In this document: in pieces, positions 1 to 9,260 of the stretch
Numbering within the stretch: the stretch's first letter is position 1
Layout: every line of letters starts with the position of its first letter
NCBI RefSeq assembly: GCF_019083805.1
Contig: NZ_JAHRDV010000006.1
Location: forward strand, 62,001 to 126,000
Origin: Acetobacter estunensis
GTDB taxonomy: Bacteria > Pseudomonadota > Alphaproteobacteria > Acetobacterales > Acetobacteraceae
Reading direction: 5' to 3'
Length of the DNA stretch: 64,000 nt
The notes under the pieces: model-generated
The model's input: only the letters and a program-made list of their open reading frames with translations
What the model was told of the DNA's origin: nothing
The model's database searches: none
Position numbers and translations under genes: made by a program

Positions 1-566
1 GGGTCACCGGCGAGACCGATATCACCGTCACCATCAATCTCGATGGCACGGGCCGTGCGGTCATCGACACGGGGATCGGGTTTTTCGACCACATGCTGAC
101 GGCGCTTGCGCGTCACGGCATGGTGGATATCGACGTGACGGCCAAGGGCGATCTTGAGGTCGATTTTCATCACACGGTCGAAGACGTGGGCATCACGCTT
201 GGGCAGGCGTTCCGCAAAGCGCTGGGCGACAAGAAAGGCGTGCGGCGGTTTGGGCATGCGCTTGTGCCATTGGACGAGGCGCTGGCCGAAGTGGTGGTGG
301 ATCTGTCGGGACGTCCATTCCTCGCATGGGATCTGCCGTTTCCGACTGAGAAGATCGGCATCATGGACACCGAACTATTCGAGGAATTTTTCCGCGCCTT
401 CGCCATGTCCGCAATGATCACCCTGCATGTCACGCGCAAGGTGGGGCGTAACAGTCACCACATCGCGGAAAGCGCGTTCAAGGCAGCCGCGCGTGCCTTG
501 CGTATGGCTGTCGAATTCGATCCCCGCGCGGTGGGCATCGTGCCTTCCACCAAGGGTGTGCTGTGA
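1..566 (+). CDS. hisB: Imidazoleglycerol-phosphate dehydratase HisB, 5'-truncated
   Basis: Catalyses the sixth step of histidine synthesis, dehydrating imidazole glycerol phosphate to imidazole acetol phosphate in the cytosol. The reading frame is open from base 3 at the left edge, so the true start lies outside the window. Visible family motifs are GIGFFDHML and [11 protein letters not shown], which carry the His/Asp/Glu metal ligands, and a second metal-binding repeat near the end ([13 protein letters not shown]). This is the short monofunctional form with no phosphatase domain. The stop overlaps the GTG start of the next gene by 4 bp (GTGA), which suggests translational coupling in a his operon. 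Confidence 0.97.
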   Translation, partial: VTGETDITVTINLDGTGRAVIDTGIGFFDHMLTALARHGMVDIDVTAKGDLEVDFHHTVEDVGITLGQAFRKALGDKKGVRRFGHALVPLDEALAEVVVDLSGRPFLAWDLPFPTEKIGIMDTELFEEFFRAFAMSAMITLHVTRKVGRNSHHIAESAFKAAARALRMAVEFDPRAVGIVPSTKGVL

Positions 567-1021
567 AAGTCTGGTCGGTCTGGGTGCCGGGGGCAGCCTT
601 CGCAGGCCGCGCGGCGGAGCGGGAACTGCCAGTCGTGGTGCCGCAGACCGTTCGCTGGAGCGTGCTGTTTCTGGGCGGCATCGGGCTTGCGGGTATTGGT
701 GCGCGTATCCCCGGAATGCTGGTGATCGCGCTCTCGGTCGTGCTGGCGGTGGTTTTGCGCGATGTGCCGTTGTTGCCGGTGATTGTCTTCGCGGGGCGCT
801 TCGCGCTGGCGGCCTTCGGCAGCGAGCTGGTGGAGTGGAACCTTCGGCTGCGGGGCTACGTTTCGGCTGGCAGCGTGGTGGGGTCGTCGCGGGAAATGGC
901 TCTTTTGCGCTATCTGGATGGACAGCACAGACGGGGGGCAGCTCAGCCTTCGGTCAGCGCTGTGTCGTCGATTCCGGATCCCTTCGCGCTGGCGGCGTCT
1001 GGTGGACACGGGCGGTCATGA
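563..1021 (+). CDS. Small membrane protein inside the his operon (DUF2628-like)
   Basis: A 152-residue protein starting with GTG in a 4-bp overlap with the hisB stop, and ending in a 4-bp ATGA overlap with hisH. Hydrophobic segments lie at about residues 32-50, 51-66 and 70-85, followed by a hydrophilic tail containing WNLRLRGY and [13 protein letters not shown]. The length, the opening MKVWSVWVP and the position between hisB and hisH resemble DUF2628 proteins of acetic acid bacteria, but I recognise this only by pattern. It is not a known histidine enzyme. Its tight coupling may mean only co-expression. Function unknown. Confidence 0.75.
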   Translation: MKVWSVWVPGAAFAGRAAERELPVVVPQTVRWSVLFLGGIGLAGIGARIPGMLVIALSVVLAVVLRDVPLLPVIVFAGRFALAAFGSELVEWNLRLRGYVSAGSVVGSSREMALLRYLDGQHRRGAAQPSVSAVSSIPDPFALAASGGHGRS

Positions 1022-1689
1022 CGGAGAAGCGGATGTCCTCTCAGCGCGTGGTGGTCATTGATTATGATGGCGGCAACCTCGCTTCTGCCGCCCGGGCGGT
1101 GGAGGAAGCCGCGCGCCGTGCCCGCCTGCCTGTTACGGTCGAGATCACGAATGAGCCGGCCGCTGTCCGTGATGCGGATCGCATCGTCCTGCCGGGGCAG
1201 GGTGCATTTGCCGACTGCGCACGCGGAATCGAGGGCGTGCCGGGATTGAGAGACGCCATCATGCAGGCGGTGGAGGGGGGTACGCCGTTTCTCGGCATCT
1301 GTGTCGGTATGCAGTTGATGGCCGAGCGTGGGCTGGAGCATGGCGAGACAGCCGGCTTTGGCTGGATCGCCGGTGAGATCGCGCCCATGGAGGTTCCCGG
1401 CCTGCGCCTGCCGCAGATGGGGTGGAATGAACTGTCTTTCCCACAGGCGCACCCTTTGACAGAAGGGTTGGGAGCGCAGCCGCACGGATATTTCGTGCAT
1501 TCCTATGCTCTGCGTGGTGCGCGTCCGGACGATCTGCTGGCGACCACCGATTATGGTGGCCTGGTTCCCGCCATCGTGGCGCGAGGCAATGTCGCGGGCA
1601 TGCAGTTTCACGTCGAGAAAAGCCAGACTGTGGGTCTGCGGATTCTTGCCAATTTCCTTCGCTGGACGCCCGGGGTTGTGCCGGGATGA
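1018..1689 (+). CDS. hisH: Imidazole glycerol phosphate synthase, glutaminase subunit HisH
   Basis: Glutamine amidotransferase subunit that releases ammonia from glutamine and passes it to HisF. The 223-residue length is normal. The class I amidotransferase triad is visible: nucleophile Cys95 in GICVGMQ, with His198 and Glu200 in FHVEKS. The usual Pro between His and Glu is Val here. An oxyanion-strand motif PGQGAF lies at about residues 61-66. I chose ATG 1018 because it overlaps the preceding stop as ATGA; an in-frame ATG at 1033 is possible. The stop overlaps the next ATG by 4 bp. Confidence 0.96.
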   Translation: MTEKRMSSQRVVVIDYDGGNLASAARAVEEAARRARLPVTVEITNEPAAVRDADRIVLPGQGAFADCARGIEGVPGLRDAIMQAVEGGTPFLGICVGMQLMAERGLEHGETAGFGWIAGEIAPMEVPGLRLPQMGWNELSFPQAHPLTEGLGAQPHGYFVHSYALRGARPDDLLATTDYGGLVPAIVARGNVAGMQFHVEKSQTVGLRILANFLRWTPGVVPG

Positions 1690-3035
1690 ATCGGGTGTTT
1701 TCCGCAACCCCGCCGCCAGCTCTTGCCGCCGAGCGTGCGCAGGAACTGGACGACGATGATATCGACGCCTTGTGCGAGGCGGTGGACGCCGCAATTCTCG
1801 ATGGGGGCGGTTTTGGCTGGGTGAAGCCGCAGGGGCGCTCGGTGCTGGAGCGCTATTATCGTGGTCTGCTTCTGGTGCCGGAACGAATGCTGTTCGTGGC
1901 GCGGCATCGGGGCGTGATCGTGGGGTCTGCCCAGCTTGTCCGTCCGCCGCGCAATAATGAAGCGCAGGCGATGAATGCCAGCGTCATGCATTTTCACATC
2001 GCTCCCTATGCCCGCGGTATGGGGCTGGGGCGGATGCTGCTCGACGAGATTGTGCAGTGCGCGCGGGCGATGGGCTATCAGTTCCTCAATCTTGACGTGC
2101 GCGAGACGCAGACAGGCGCCATCGCCCTGTTCCGCAGCATGGGGTTCGAGCAGTGGGGCACGCACCCGTCCTACGCCCATGTCGATGGCCGCATGTTGCG
2201 GGGCCATTATTTCGTGAAGCGGCTTCAGGAACAGAGCCGCATCGCGCAGAACGGATCCGACACCCCAGCCGATACGGGAAGACCGAAATCCATGAGCACC
2301 CGCGCCCTGACTCTCTACCCTGCCATCGATCTCAAGGACGGAGCCTGTGTGCGTCTGCGCCGGGGCGAGATGGATGACGCCACCGTCTATTCCGACGATC
2401 CGGGCGCGCAGGCGCGGGCATGGTGCGATGCGGGATTCAGCTGGCTGCATGTGGTGGATCTCAACGGCGCGTTCGCTGGACATTCGGCCAATACGGACGC
2501 CGTGAAAAAGATCGTGGCCAATGCGTCCGTGCCCGTACAGCTTGGAGGGGGGCTGCGGGACATGGCCGGGATCGAGGCGTGGCTGGAGGCGGGGATCACC
2601 CGCGTCATCCTCGGCTCGGTCGCGGTGAAAAATCCGGCGCTGGTGAAGGAGGCGTGCAAGGCGTTTCCCGGCCGTATCGTGGCGGGTATCGACGCGCGAC
2701 AGGGACTCGTTGCGACCGAAGGCTGGGCGGAAGTGTCCGACATGCAGGCGACCGATCTTGGACTGCGGATGCAAGACGCGGGTGTGGCGGCCATCATCTT
2801 TACCGAGATCACCCGTGACGGCATGCTGGAAGGACTGGATCTGACCCAGACGGCGGAACTGGCGCGAACGGTGTCCATCCCCGTAATCGCCAGTGGTGGC
2901 GTGGGATCACTGGATCATCTCGCGGCGCTCAAGCGCGTGGCGGAAGAGACGCCGGGCATTGAGGGCGTGGTCGTGGGGCGCGCGCTGTATGATGGACGCA
3001 TCACACCGGCAGATGCGCTGCGGGTTCTGTCCTGA
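1686..3035 (+). CDS. hisA: GNAT acetyltransferase domain in one frame with HisA isomerase
   Basis: One uninterrupted 449-codon frame. Residues about 40-185 look like a GNAT N-acetyltransferase, with acetyl-CoA loop RGMGLGR and the late motif ALFRSMGFE. After a polar linker (about 186-202), residues 203-449 are a full-length HisA (ProFAR isomerase) with catalytic Asp215 (YPAIDLKDG), Asp336 (AGIDARQG) and TEITRDG. HisA isomerises the fourth histidine intermediate before the HisH-HisF step. No stop separates the parts. An in-frame ATG at 2292, with GGGAAG 10 bases upstream, could give a free 247-residue HisA. Either a true fusion or two nested products is possible. It couples to hisH (ATGA) and hisF (TGATG). 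Confidence 0.93.
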   Translation: MNRVFSATPPPALAAERAQELDDDDIDALCEAVDAAILDGGGFGWVKPQGRSVLERYYRGLLLVPERMLFVARHRGVIVGSAQLVRPPRNNEAQAMNASVMHFHIAPYARGMGLGRMLLDEIVQCARAMGYQFLNLDVRETQTGAIALFRSMGFEQWGTHPSYAHVDGRMLRGHYFVKRLQEQSRIAQNGSDTPADTGRPKSMSTRALTLYPAIDLKDGACVRLRRGEMDDATVYSDDPGAQARAWCDAGFSWLHVVDLNGAFAGHSANTDAVKKIVANASVPVQLGGGLRDMAGIEAWLEAGITRVILGSVAVKNPALVKEACKAFPGRIVAGIDARQGLVATEGWAEVSDMQATDLGLRMQDAGVAAIIFTEITRDGMLEGLDLTQTAELARTVSIPVIASGGVGSLDHLAALKRVAEETPGIEGVVVGRALYDGRITPADALRVLS

Positions 3036-3811
3036 TGCTGAAACTCCGCGTTATCCCGTGTCTGGATGTGAAGAACGGGCGCGTCGTGAAGGGCGTGAAC
3101 TTCGTGTCCCTGCGCGATGCCGGTGATCCGGTGGAGCAGGCGGCGGTGTATGACGCCGCGGGCGCGGATGAACTGACGTTCCTCGACATCACGGCCAGCC
3201 ATGAGAACCGCGACACCATTCTGGATGTGGTGAACCGCACGGCGGAACGCATCTTCCTGCCGCTGACGGTGGGCGGAGGCGTGCGCACGACCGCTGACAT
3301 GCGCAAGCTTCTGCTGGCGGGCGCTGACAAATGCGCCATGAACTCGGCGGCGGTGAAGCGGCCGGAACTGGTGAACGAAGCCGCCAACAAGTTTGGTAGC
3401 CAGTGCGTGGTCGTGGGTGTGGATGCGCGGTCCAACGGCAAGGGCGGCTGGGAAATCTACACACAGGGCGGTCGCGCGCCCACCGGTATCGACGCGGTGG
3501 AGTGGTGCCGGGAGGTCGCGGCGCGTGGCGCTGGTGAAATCCTACTGACCTCCATGGACCGTGACGGCACACGCTCGGGATTCGACCTCGATCTGCTTCG
3601 GGCGGTGAACGCTGCCGTGCGCCTGCCTGTCGTCGCATCGGGCGGGGTAGGAGCGCTGGAACATTTTGTGGAAGGCGCGAAGGCCGGGGCGACGGGTCTT
3701 CTTGCGGCGAGCGTGTTCCATTTCGGACAGTTCACCGTGCCTGAGGTGAAACAGGCGCTGACTGACGCCGGGCTGCCGGTGCGTCCCCCCGTGCCGCCCC
3801 TGACATTCTGA
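3035..3811 (+). CDS. hisF: Imidazole glycerol phosphate synthase, cyclase subunit HisF
   Basis: A (beta/alpha)8-barrel cyclase that joins PRFAR and HisH-derived ammonia to make imidazole glycerol phosphate and AICAR. The 258 residues match the family length. Both catalytic aspartates are present, Asp11 (IPCLDVKNG) and Asp130 (VVGVDARSN), along with the phosphate-binding [11 protein letters not shown]. The start shares one base with the stop of the HisA frame (TGATG), so the two are almost certainly co-translated. Confidence 0.98.
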   Translation: MLKLRVIPCLDVKNGRVVKGVNFVSLRDAGDPVEQAAVYDAAGADELTFLDITASHENRDTILDVVNRTAERIFLPLTVGGGVRTTADMRKLLLAGADKCAMNSAAVKRPELVNEAANKFGSQCVVVGVDARSNGKGGWEIYTQGGRAPTGIDAVEWCREVAARGAGEILLTSMDRDGTRSGFDLDLLRAVNAAVRLPVVASGGVGALEHFVEGAKAGATGLLAASVFHFGQFTVPEVKQALTDAGLPVRPPVPPLTF

Positions 3812-3828
3812 GACTGACCGGAAAGATC

Positions 3829-4239
3829 ATGGCCAAGACACCCGAAAAGAAGAATGCCTCCTCCGCCAAGGTATTGCAGAAGGAAGCCGCGCGCCGCAGT
3901 GACGTGCCTGTCGATGCTTCCGTTCTCGACAGGCTGTTTGCCGTCGTGGAGAGCCGCAAGGGCACCGATCCTTCCATCAGTCATTCGGCGCGGCTGCTTT
4001 CGCGGGGCACCCGCAAGGTGGCGCAGAAATTCGGTGAAGAGGCAGTCGAATGTCTGATCGAAGCGGTCGCGGGGCGGCCGCATGAACTGATCGGGGAGAG
4101 CGCGGACGTGCTCTATCACCTTATCGTTCTGTGGGTGGACGCAGGGGTCACGCCCGATCAGGTCTGGGCGGAACTCGCCCGGCGCGAGGGCACCAGCGGG
4201 ATCGCGGAAAAAGCGTCCCGTTCGTCCAAGACACCCTGA
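3829..4239 (+). CDS. hisE: Phosphoribosyl-ATP diphosphatase HisE
   Basis: Hydrolyses phosphoribosyl-ATP to phosphoribosyl-AMP, the second histidine step. This is the stand-alone form without a HisI domain. It has 136 residues, with an N-terminal basic extension of about 30 residues before the all-alpha MazG-like core. The core motifs [20 protein letters not shown] and [13 protein letters not shown] supply the metal-binding acidic residues. It lies 17 bp after hisF, in the same operon. Confidence 0.96.
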   Translation: MAKTPEKKNASSAKVLQKEAARRSDVPVDASVLDRLFAVVESRKGTDPSISHSARLLSRGTRKVAQKFGEEAVECLIEAVAGRPHELIGESADVLYHLIVLWVDAGVTPDQVWAELARREGTSGIAEKASRSSKTP

Positions 4240-4257
4240 AGCGGAGGGAGTGCCGTC

Positions 4258-4623
4258 ATGACGACAGATTATGATCCGAACAATATCTTCGCGAGAATCC
4301 TGCGCGGTGAAATCCCGTGCAAGAAGGTGTTCGAGAACGAGTGGGCGCTGGCCTTCCATGACATCGGGCCGAAGGCGCCGGTGCATGTGTTGGTAATCCC
4401 CAAGGGCGCCTATGTCTCCTACGCGGATTTCTCGGCAAAAGCCTCTTCCGATGAAATCGTGGGCTTCACCCGTGCGGTCGGTCATGTGGCGCAGATGCTC
4501 GGGCTTGAAGAGAACGGCTATCGCCTCATCAGCAATGTGGGGCCGCATTCCGGTCAGGAAGTGCCGCATTTCCATGTGCATCTGCTTGGCGGTGGACCGC
4601 TGGGCGCATTGATCGGACGCTGA
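4258..4623 (+). CDS. HIT-family nucleotide-binding protein (HINT-like)
   Basis: A 121-residue histidine triad protein, likely a purine nucleoside phosphoramidate or AMP-lysine hydrolase. The triad is seen as His104-Phe-His106-Val-His108 followed by LLGG, and the N-terminal DIGPKAPVHVLVIPK strand is typical of HINT. It sits 18 bp after hisE and ends the his operon before a hairpin. A HIT gene at the end of the his operon is common in alphaproteobacteria. The exact substrate cannot be read from the sequence. Confidence 0.93.
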   Translation: MTTDYDPNNIFARILRGEIPCKKVFENEWALAFHDIGPKAPVHVLVIPKGAYVSYADFSAKASSDEIVGFTRAVGHVAQMLGLEENGYRLISNVGPHSGQEVPHFHVHLLGGGPLGALIGR

Positions 4624-4639
4624 ACACACAGAGCCCGCA

Positions 4640-4663
4640 CCCCTTGCTCCCATGAGCGAGGGG
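4640..4663. terminator. Hairpin after the his operon, possible terminator
   Basis: A 10-bp stem with one G-T pair (CCCCTTGCTC / GAGCGAGGGG) and a 4-base loop lies 17 bp after the HIT stop. There is no clear T run, so it may be a weak or Rho-assisted terminator or a processing site at the end of the his operon. Confidence 0.45.
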
Positions 4664-4710
4664 CGGCAGGGTGAGGCTTCCTTTACGGATCATCCAAGCA
4701 GGAGGTTTCC

Positions 4711-5175
4711 ATGTCCGACACTCCCGAATCCCGTCTGGCCGCGCTCGGCATCGAACTGCCCACCCCGGCGGCTCCTGTCGCCAACTATCTGCCCTGGACT
4801 CGTTCGGGCTCCCTGATCGTGGTGTCGGGCCAGCTTCCCCTCAAGGACGGCAAGCTTCTGACCACCGGAAAGCTGGGTGCAGCCGTGTCGTCCGAGACGG
4901 GCGCCGAGGCGGCCCGTTACTGCCTGATCGGTGTTCTGGCGCAGCTCAAGGCCGCGATCGGGGATCTTTCCAAGGTCACGCGCGTGTTGCGTCTGGGTGG
5001 GTTCATTTCCTGTACGCCCGAGTTCACCGCCCATGCCGGTGTGATGAACGGCGCCTCCGATCTGGCGGTGGCGGTGTTCGGCGATGCCGGTCGTCACGCC
5101 CGTTCCACGGTCGGCGTGCCGTCCCTGCCGCTGGACGCGCCTGTCGAGGTGGAAGGTCTGTTCGAGATCGGCTGA
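4711..5175 (+). CDS. RidA/YjgF-family protein
   Basis: A 154-residue RidA-like protein. Classical RidA deaminates reactive enamine/imine intermediates such as 2-aminoacrylate. The family shape is visible, with an SGSLIVVSGQLP strand and the C-terminal RSTVGVPSLPLDAPVEVEG, which holds the conserved Arg before STV. It is about 25 residues longer than E. coli RidA, typical of the subgroup fused to nothing but with an N-terminal helix (ESRLAALGIELP). An AGGAGG ribosome site precedes the ATG. The stop overlaps the next start by one base. Confidence 0.92.
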   Translation: MSDTPESRLAALGIELPTPAAPVANYLPWTRSGSLIVVSGQLPLKDGKLLTTGKLGAAVSSETGAEAARYCLIGVLAQLKAAIGDLSKVTRVLRLGGFISCTPEFTAHAGVMNGASDLAVAVFGDAGRHARSTVGVPSLPLDAPVEVEGLFEIG

Positions 5176-6320
5176 TGACCGGCTGGACGGTTTCCCTTCA
5201 TGACCGGATCGGCAGTCTTTCCGCCAGTGAGTGGGATGCCTGCGCCGGAGATGGGAATCCGTTCGTCAGTCATGCTTTTCTTTCGGCCATAGAGGACAGT
5301 GGTTCCACCACACCGGAAACCGGCTGGCTCCCCCAGCATGTCGTGCTGCGGGATGAGGCGGGACACCTCGTGGCCACAGCACCCACCTATCTGAAGGCCC
5401 ATTCCTACGGCGAATATGTGTTCGATCAGGGATGGGCCCGCGCTTTTGAGCAGGCGGGCGGGGATTATTACCCCAAGCTCCAGACAGCCGTACCGTTTTC
5501 GCCCGTTCCCGGCCCGCGTTTGCTGGTGCGGCCAGACGCGCCGGACGGCACAAAGGCCGCATTGGGGCAGGCACTTGCGCAGGTTTGCGGTGAACTGGCG
5601 CTGTCCTCGGTGCATGTGACGTTCTGTTCGTCCGAGGACGCCTCTGTGTTGACAGAGGGTGGCTGGTTGCCGCGTCTGGGCCTTCAGTATCACTGGCACA
5701 ATCACGGTTATGGCAGCTTCGAGGACTTTCTCGGCGCGTTGGCGTCGCGCAAGCGCAAGGTGCTGCGGCGGGAGCGACGGGACGCCAACGCCTGCGGTCT
5801 GACGTTCCGGGCCGTGCGAGGAGCGGAGATTACGGAATCCCTCTGGGACGCGTTCTTTGTGTTCTATCAGGCGACCGTGGATCGGAAGTGGGGAAGCGCC
5901 TACCTCACGCGTCTGTTTTTCTCGCTGTTATCCGAACGGCTTGGCGATCGTGTCGTGCTGATGGTCGCTGAACAAGGAAACAAACCCGTTGCCGGTGCTC
6001 TGAATCTGATGGGCGCTGATACGCTTTATGGCCGCAACTGGGGATGTGTGGGGGAGTGGCCCTTCCTCCATTTTGAGCTGTGCTATTACCGGGCCATCGA
6101 TTTCGCCATTGAGCACGGGTTGGCCCGGGTAGAGGCGGGAGCGCAGGGTGAGCACAAGATCCAGCGAGGGTACCTGCCTGCGCTGACCCACTCCGCGCAT
6201 TGGATTGCGCACCCTGCGCTAAAGCGGGCCGTGACCCACTTTCTGGTCGCTGAGCGACAGGGCGTGCTGGCGGAAAAAGCGGCTCTGACGGAACTTTCTC
6301 CCTACCGACAGGATGGCTGA
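5175..6320 (+). CDS. COG3146 / FemAB-like N-acyltransferase
   Basis: A 381-residue protein of the COG3146 (DUF482, FemAB-like GNAT) family, predicted acyltransferases once linked to peptidoglycan biosynthesis but without proven substrates. Supporting patterns are the opening NPFVSHAFLSAIEDSGS, the central ASRKRKVLRRERRDA and WDAFFVFYQATVDRKWG, and the C-terminal EAGAQGEHKIQRGYLP and THSAHWI. I chose ATG 5175 because it sits in the RidA stop (TGATG), although the frame is open to 4671. The tight coupling to ridA is also common in other alphaproteobacteria. Cytosolic; no signal peptide. Confidence 0.88.
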   Translation: MTGWTVSLHDRIGSLSASEWDACAGDGNPFVSHAFLSAIEDSGSTTPETGWLPQHVVLRDEAGHLVATAPTYLKAHSYGEYVFDQGWARAFEQAGGDYYPKLQTAVPFSPVPGPRLLVRPDAPDGTKAALGQALAQVCGELALSSVHVTFCSSEDASVLTEGGWLPRLGLQYHWHNHGYGSFEDFLGALASRKRKVLRRERRDANACGLTFRAVRGAEITESLWDAFFVFYQATVDRKWGSAYLTRLFFSLLSERLGDRVVLMVAEQGNKPVAGALNLMGADTLYGRNWGCVGEWPFLHFELCYYRAIDFAIEHGLARVEAGAQGEHKIQRGYLPALTHSAHWIAHPALKRAVTHFLVAERQGVLAEKAALTELSPYRQDG

Positions 6321-6407
6321 CGACACGGTTATTCATGTTTTTGCATGACAGAAATGTGTTTTGCGCCTTGTGGGGCCGCGCGCGATTCTGTCATGGATAA
6401 TTGTACG

Positions 6408-6426
6408 CATACGAATGATTCGTGTG
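6408..6426. promoter_or_regulatory. MarR-type operator palindrome with -10-like box
   Basis: Nine-base arms CATACGAAT and ATTCGTGTG around one central G form a near-perfect inverted repeat with a single mismatch. It lies about 30 bp before the GTG chosen for the MarR gene, and a GATAAT box sits just upstream at 6396-6401. The size and place fit an autoregulatory MarR operator over the transcription start. No good -35 box was found. Confidence 0.5.
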
Positions 6427-6456
6427 TTGTCTTTTCGTGTGGGTTCGAACCGTCGC

Positions 6457-6990
6457 GTGTCAGATTCCATTGCCCCTGTGCAGGAAGCGTTGCCATCCCT
6501 GCCTTTGCTGAGACGCCGCTTCGGCCATCGACTGGCCCGTCTGGCGACGCATTGGCGGCGTGAGATCGATCACGATCTGCGCCGTTTCAACCTGACCGAT
6601 GCGACGTGGCGCCCGCTTTACTATCTCGGCACCCTTGAACCGCCCGTGCGTCAGACCGATCTGGCACGCGCGCTCTCGGTCGAGGCGCAATCTCTCGTGC
6701 GGGTGCTCGATGTGCTGGAGCAGCGCGGCCTCGTCACGCGTGAGGTCGATCCGGATGACCGTCGCTCGAAACTGGTCGTACTGACACAGGAAGGGGCAGC
6801 CATGGGAAAGGCTGTTCTTGCCGTGGCGGATGACGTGGCGGCGCGGGTGCTCAGCGATGTGTCCGAGCGGGAGCTGGTTCTCTGTCTTGATGTGTTCGAG
6901 CGTGTCGGGGCAGCCCTGAACGCGGAACGGGACGATGAGAAAGTGAGTGGGTCGGTCTCCTCGTCTCTTCGTGCAAAAAAATCTGCATGA
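6457..6990 (+). CDS. MarR-family transcriptional regulator of the efflux operon
   Basis: About 177 residues with a winged helix-turn-helix of the MarR type: the helix pair RQTDLARALSVEAQSLVRVLD followed by wing DPDDRRSKLVVLTQEG. MarR proteins are dimeric repressors released by aromatic or phenolic ligands. Upstream in-frame starts exist at 6361 and 6415. I prefer GTG 6457 because a palindrome covers 6408-6426, including the 6415 ATG, so that DNA is more likely the operator. The stop overlaps the FUSC start (ATGA), placing regulator and pump in one transcript. The start remains uncertain. Confidence 0.85.
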   Translation: MSDSIAPVQEALPSLPLLRRRFGHRLARLATHWRREIDHDLRRFNLTDATWRPLYYLGTLEPPVRQTDLARALSVEAQSLVRVLDVLEQRGLVTREVDPDDRRSKLVVLTQEGAAMGKAVLAVADDVAARVLSDVSERELVLCLDVFERVGAALNAERDDEKVSGSVSSSLRAKKSA

Positions 6991-9260
6991 GCGCCGCAAC
7001 TGGTGTTCTCTCCGATACACCGCCCGGTTTGTGGGCGGAAGTCGGCCGTGATCTGCGACAGCTCTGGGTGCGTAGTGGCCCCACCGTGCAGTATGCCCTG
7101 CGTGTCGGGCTGGCCATTGGTCTGGCGCTCTGGCTGGCCGGGTTCCTTATGCTGGAAAACCCGATCTCGGCCGTCACCACTGTTCTGATCGTGGCCAACC
7201 CCACGCCGGGCGCCCTGATTTCCAAGAGCATGTGGCGCATCGTGGGCACGCTAGCGGGCACGACGCTGGGCATCACGCTGATGGCGTCCTTTCCGCAGCA
7301 GCCAGTGCTGTTCTTTGCCGGTCTCGCTTCACTCATCGGTGTGGCGTGCGGCGTCGCCACGTTGTTGCGGTTCTACCGCGCCTATGCCGCCGTGCTCACG
7401 GGTTACACCATCATCATCATTTCGGTCAGCGCGTTTACGGACCCGGACCGCATTTTTGAAAGTGCCATGTCGCGCCTTTCGGTGGTGGTGATCGGGATCG
7501 TCAGTACCGCCATCGTCTTTCAGATCACCACTCTGCGCAGCCCCAACACGGCCACGGAGCGCATCGAGAAGCTGCTGCGCGATGTGCTGGCCCAGTTTGT
7601 GACGCTCACGGCGGTCGAGCGGGATGCCGCCGATCCACGCTCCGATGAGACAGGGCAGGCGGGCGCGTTCCGCGAGTTCGACACATCTACCTACAGCGCC
7701 CGCGCCCGGCTTCTGGCACAGGCGGGCGCCGTGACGGAAGCGATCGATTACGCCTCATCCGTGGATTATCAGGTGAACCGGCGTGCGGCGGCCCTGCATC
7801 AGGGTGTGGCGCGGCTGCTGGGTCTGCTCAGCACTCATCACGCTGCCATGCGGGCTGTCCCATCATCCGATGCGGCGCGTGTGCTGCAGGCGCGGATGAT
7901 CTCCAACCGTCTCATGCGCGAACTGGCGGATATGCCCATGGAGCAGTTGCTCCACGGCGATCCCACGGTCATCCGCCAGCGTATTCGCGTCGCTGTTCAT
8001 GGGATCGAGGCTCTGGCGCTGGAAACGCCGGATCTGGCCGGTCTGGCTGCGATCGATACGGAGCGCGATATCCTCGTGCAACTGGGGCTGGCGGTCGACA
8101 ACCTGTCCGATCTGGCGTGGCATGAAAAAGGCGTGCGGCTGATGCCGCTGTTCGAATGGCCGGCAGCTCTGCGCAACATGTCGCGTGGCGCGCTCATCAC
8201 ACTGATGGGGTGTCTGACGTGGTACATCCTGCACTGGACGGCAGGCCCCAACGCTCTGGTCTATCTTATCTGCGCGTCCTGCCTTCTGGCCACGGCGCCT
8301 TCGGCCACCAAGGCCGCCGTTATGCTTTCGAGCGGCACGGCGCTGGCAGTGCCAGCATGTTACGTGTTCCGCACGTTCATGCTGCCGCAGACGGATGGTT
8401 TCCCGCTGCTGTGGCTCTCGCTCTATCTGTGCCTGCTGCCGGGAATCTGGATCCAGTTCCATCCGCGTTACGCCCTGCGCGGCTTCGGTTATGCCGTGTT
8501 CTTCAATGTCATGACGCAGGTGTCCAATCCCGTTCGTTATGAGGATATTCCGCTCATCAACAGCTGGTTAGCCTACTGGGTGGCGTGTGTGGGCATCGCG
8601 CTGGTGTTCCGGGTGATCCTGCCTGCGGACCAGCGGCTGGATGTCGCCCGGCTCGTGACGGCGCTGTGCCGCGCCGTGCAGCGATTCGCACTGCTTCCGC
8701 TGCGCTATCGCGTGATGTGGCTGAACTGGGAATATCTCCAGATGCAGCGTGTGCTGCGCCTGACCATGCGTCTGTCGCTTGTGGAGCGGCCGGAGCGTGT
8801 CTTTCATGTCACGGATGCGGCTCTTGCTGCTGTGGCACTCGGGCGCGTGGTGATGCGTCTACGCGGTCTTCTGCGGCTTGATGGCCGAGTGACATTGGCG
8901 CAGGAAAAACTGGTGGCAGAGGCCCTTGGCTCCCTGTCGGGACTGCGGCAAGACCCGCAGGCAACCGCCACCTGTCTGCGTCAGGCGGCCGCTCGGCTCC
9001 TTCCGCCGGAGGCGGCACGGGCGCAGGCGGGAGCGGCTGGAAAGGCGCGCGGAGAAGAGGAGATGAGAAGCGTGAGCACCGTCAGACGCATGGCTGCCTG
9101 TCTTGTACAGGCCGCACAGCTTATCGACGCCGTGCCGGGTTTCTTTCATAAGGGTGGCCCGATGCAACAAGGAGCCGAGCATCCTCTTGCTCAGGCGGAC
9201 TTACGCCAGTTGATCATGCCTCGTGTGAAACGACCCGATTCGAGAACAGCCGGATGCTGA
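6987..9260 (+). CDS. FUSC-family aromatic acid exporter (AaeB-like)
   Basis: A 757-residue inner-membrane transporter. Two blocks of several membrane helices (about residues 30-190 and 390-540) alternate with two cytoplasmic regions, the layout of AaeB, the p-hydroxybenzoate efflux subunit, and other FUSC proteins. The motif ENPISAVTTVLIVANPTPGALISKS in the first block is characteristic. It works with the DUF1656 and HlyD proteins encoded next, and probably with the outer-membrane factor that follows. It overlaps the MarR stop by 4 bp and the DUF1656 start by 7 bp. The substrate is inferred, not shown. Confidence 0.9.
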   Translation: MSAATGVLSDTPPGLWAEVGRDLRQLWVRSGPTVQYALRVGLAIGLALWLAGFLMLENPISAVTTVLIVANPTPGALISKSMWRIVGTLAGTTLGITLMASFPQQPVLFFAGLASLIGVACGVATLLRFYRAYAAVLTGYTIIIISVSAFTDPDRIFESAMSRLSVVVIGIVSTAIVFQITTLRSPNTATERIEKLLRDVLAQFVTLTAVERDAADPRSDETGQAGAFREFDTSTYSARARLLAQAGAVTEAIDYASSVDYQVNRRAAALHQGVARLLGLLSTHHAAMRAVPSSDAARVLQARMISNRLMRELADMPMEQLLHGDPTVIRQRIRVAVHGIEALALETPDLAGLAAIDTERDILVQLGLAVDNLSDLAWHEKGVRLMPLFEWPAALRNMSRGALITLMGCLTWYILHWTAGPNALVYLICASCLLATAPSATKAAVMLSSGTALAVPACYVFRTFMLPQTDGFPLLWLSLYLCLLPGIWIQFHPRYALRGFGYAVFFNVMTQVSNPVRYEDIPLINSWLAYWVACVGIALVFRVILPADQRLDVARLVTALCRAVQRFALLPLRYRVMWLNWEYLQMQRVLRLTMRLSLVERPERVFHVTDAALAAVALGRVVMRLRGLLRLDGRVTLAQEKLVAEALGSLSGLRQDPQATATCLRQAAARLLPPEAARAQAGAAGKARGEEEMRSVSTVRRMAACLVQAAQLIDAVPGFFHKGGPMQQGAEHPLAQADLRQLIMPRVKRPDSRTAGC

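Noticed and set aside
427-1017. Long upstream extension of the hisH frame
   Set aside because: The extra residues overlap hisB and the membrane protein gene and do not resemble HisH; ATG 1018 in the ATGA overlap is better.
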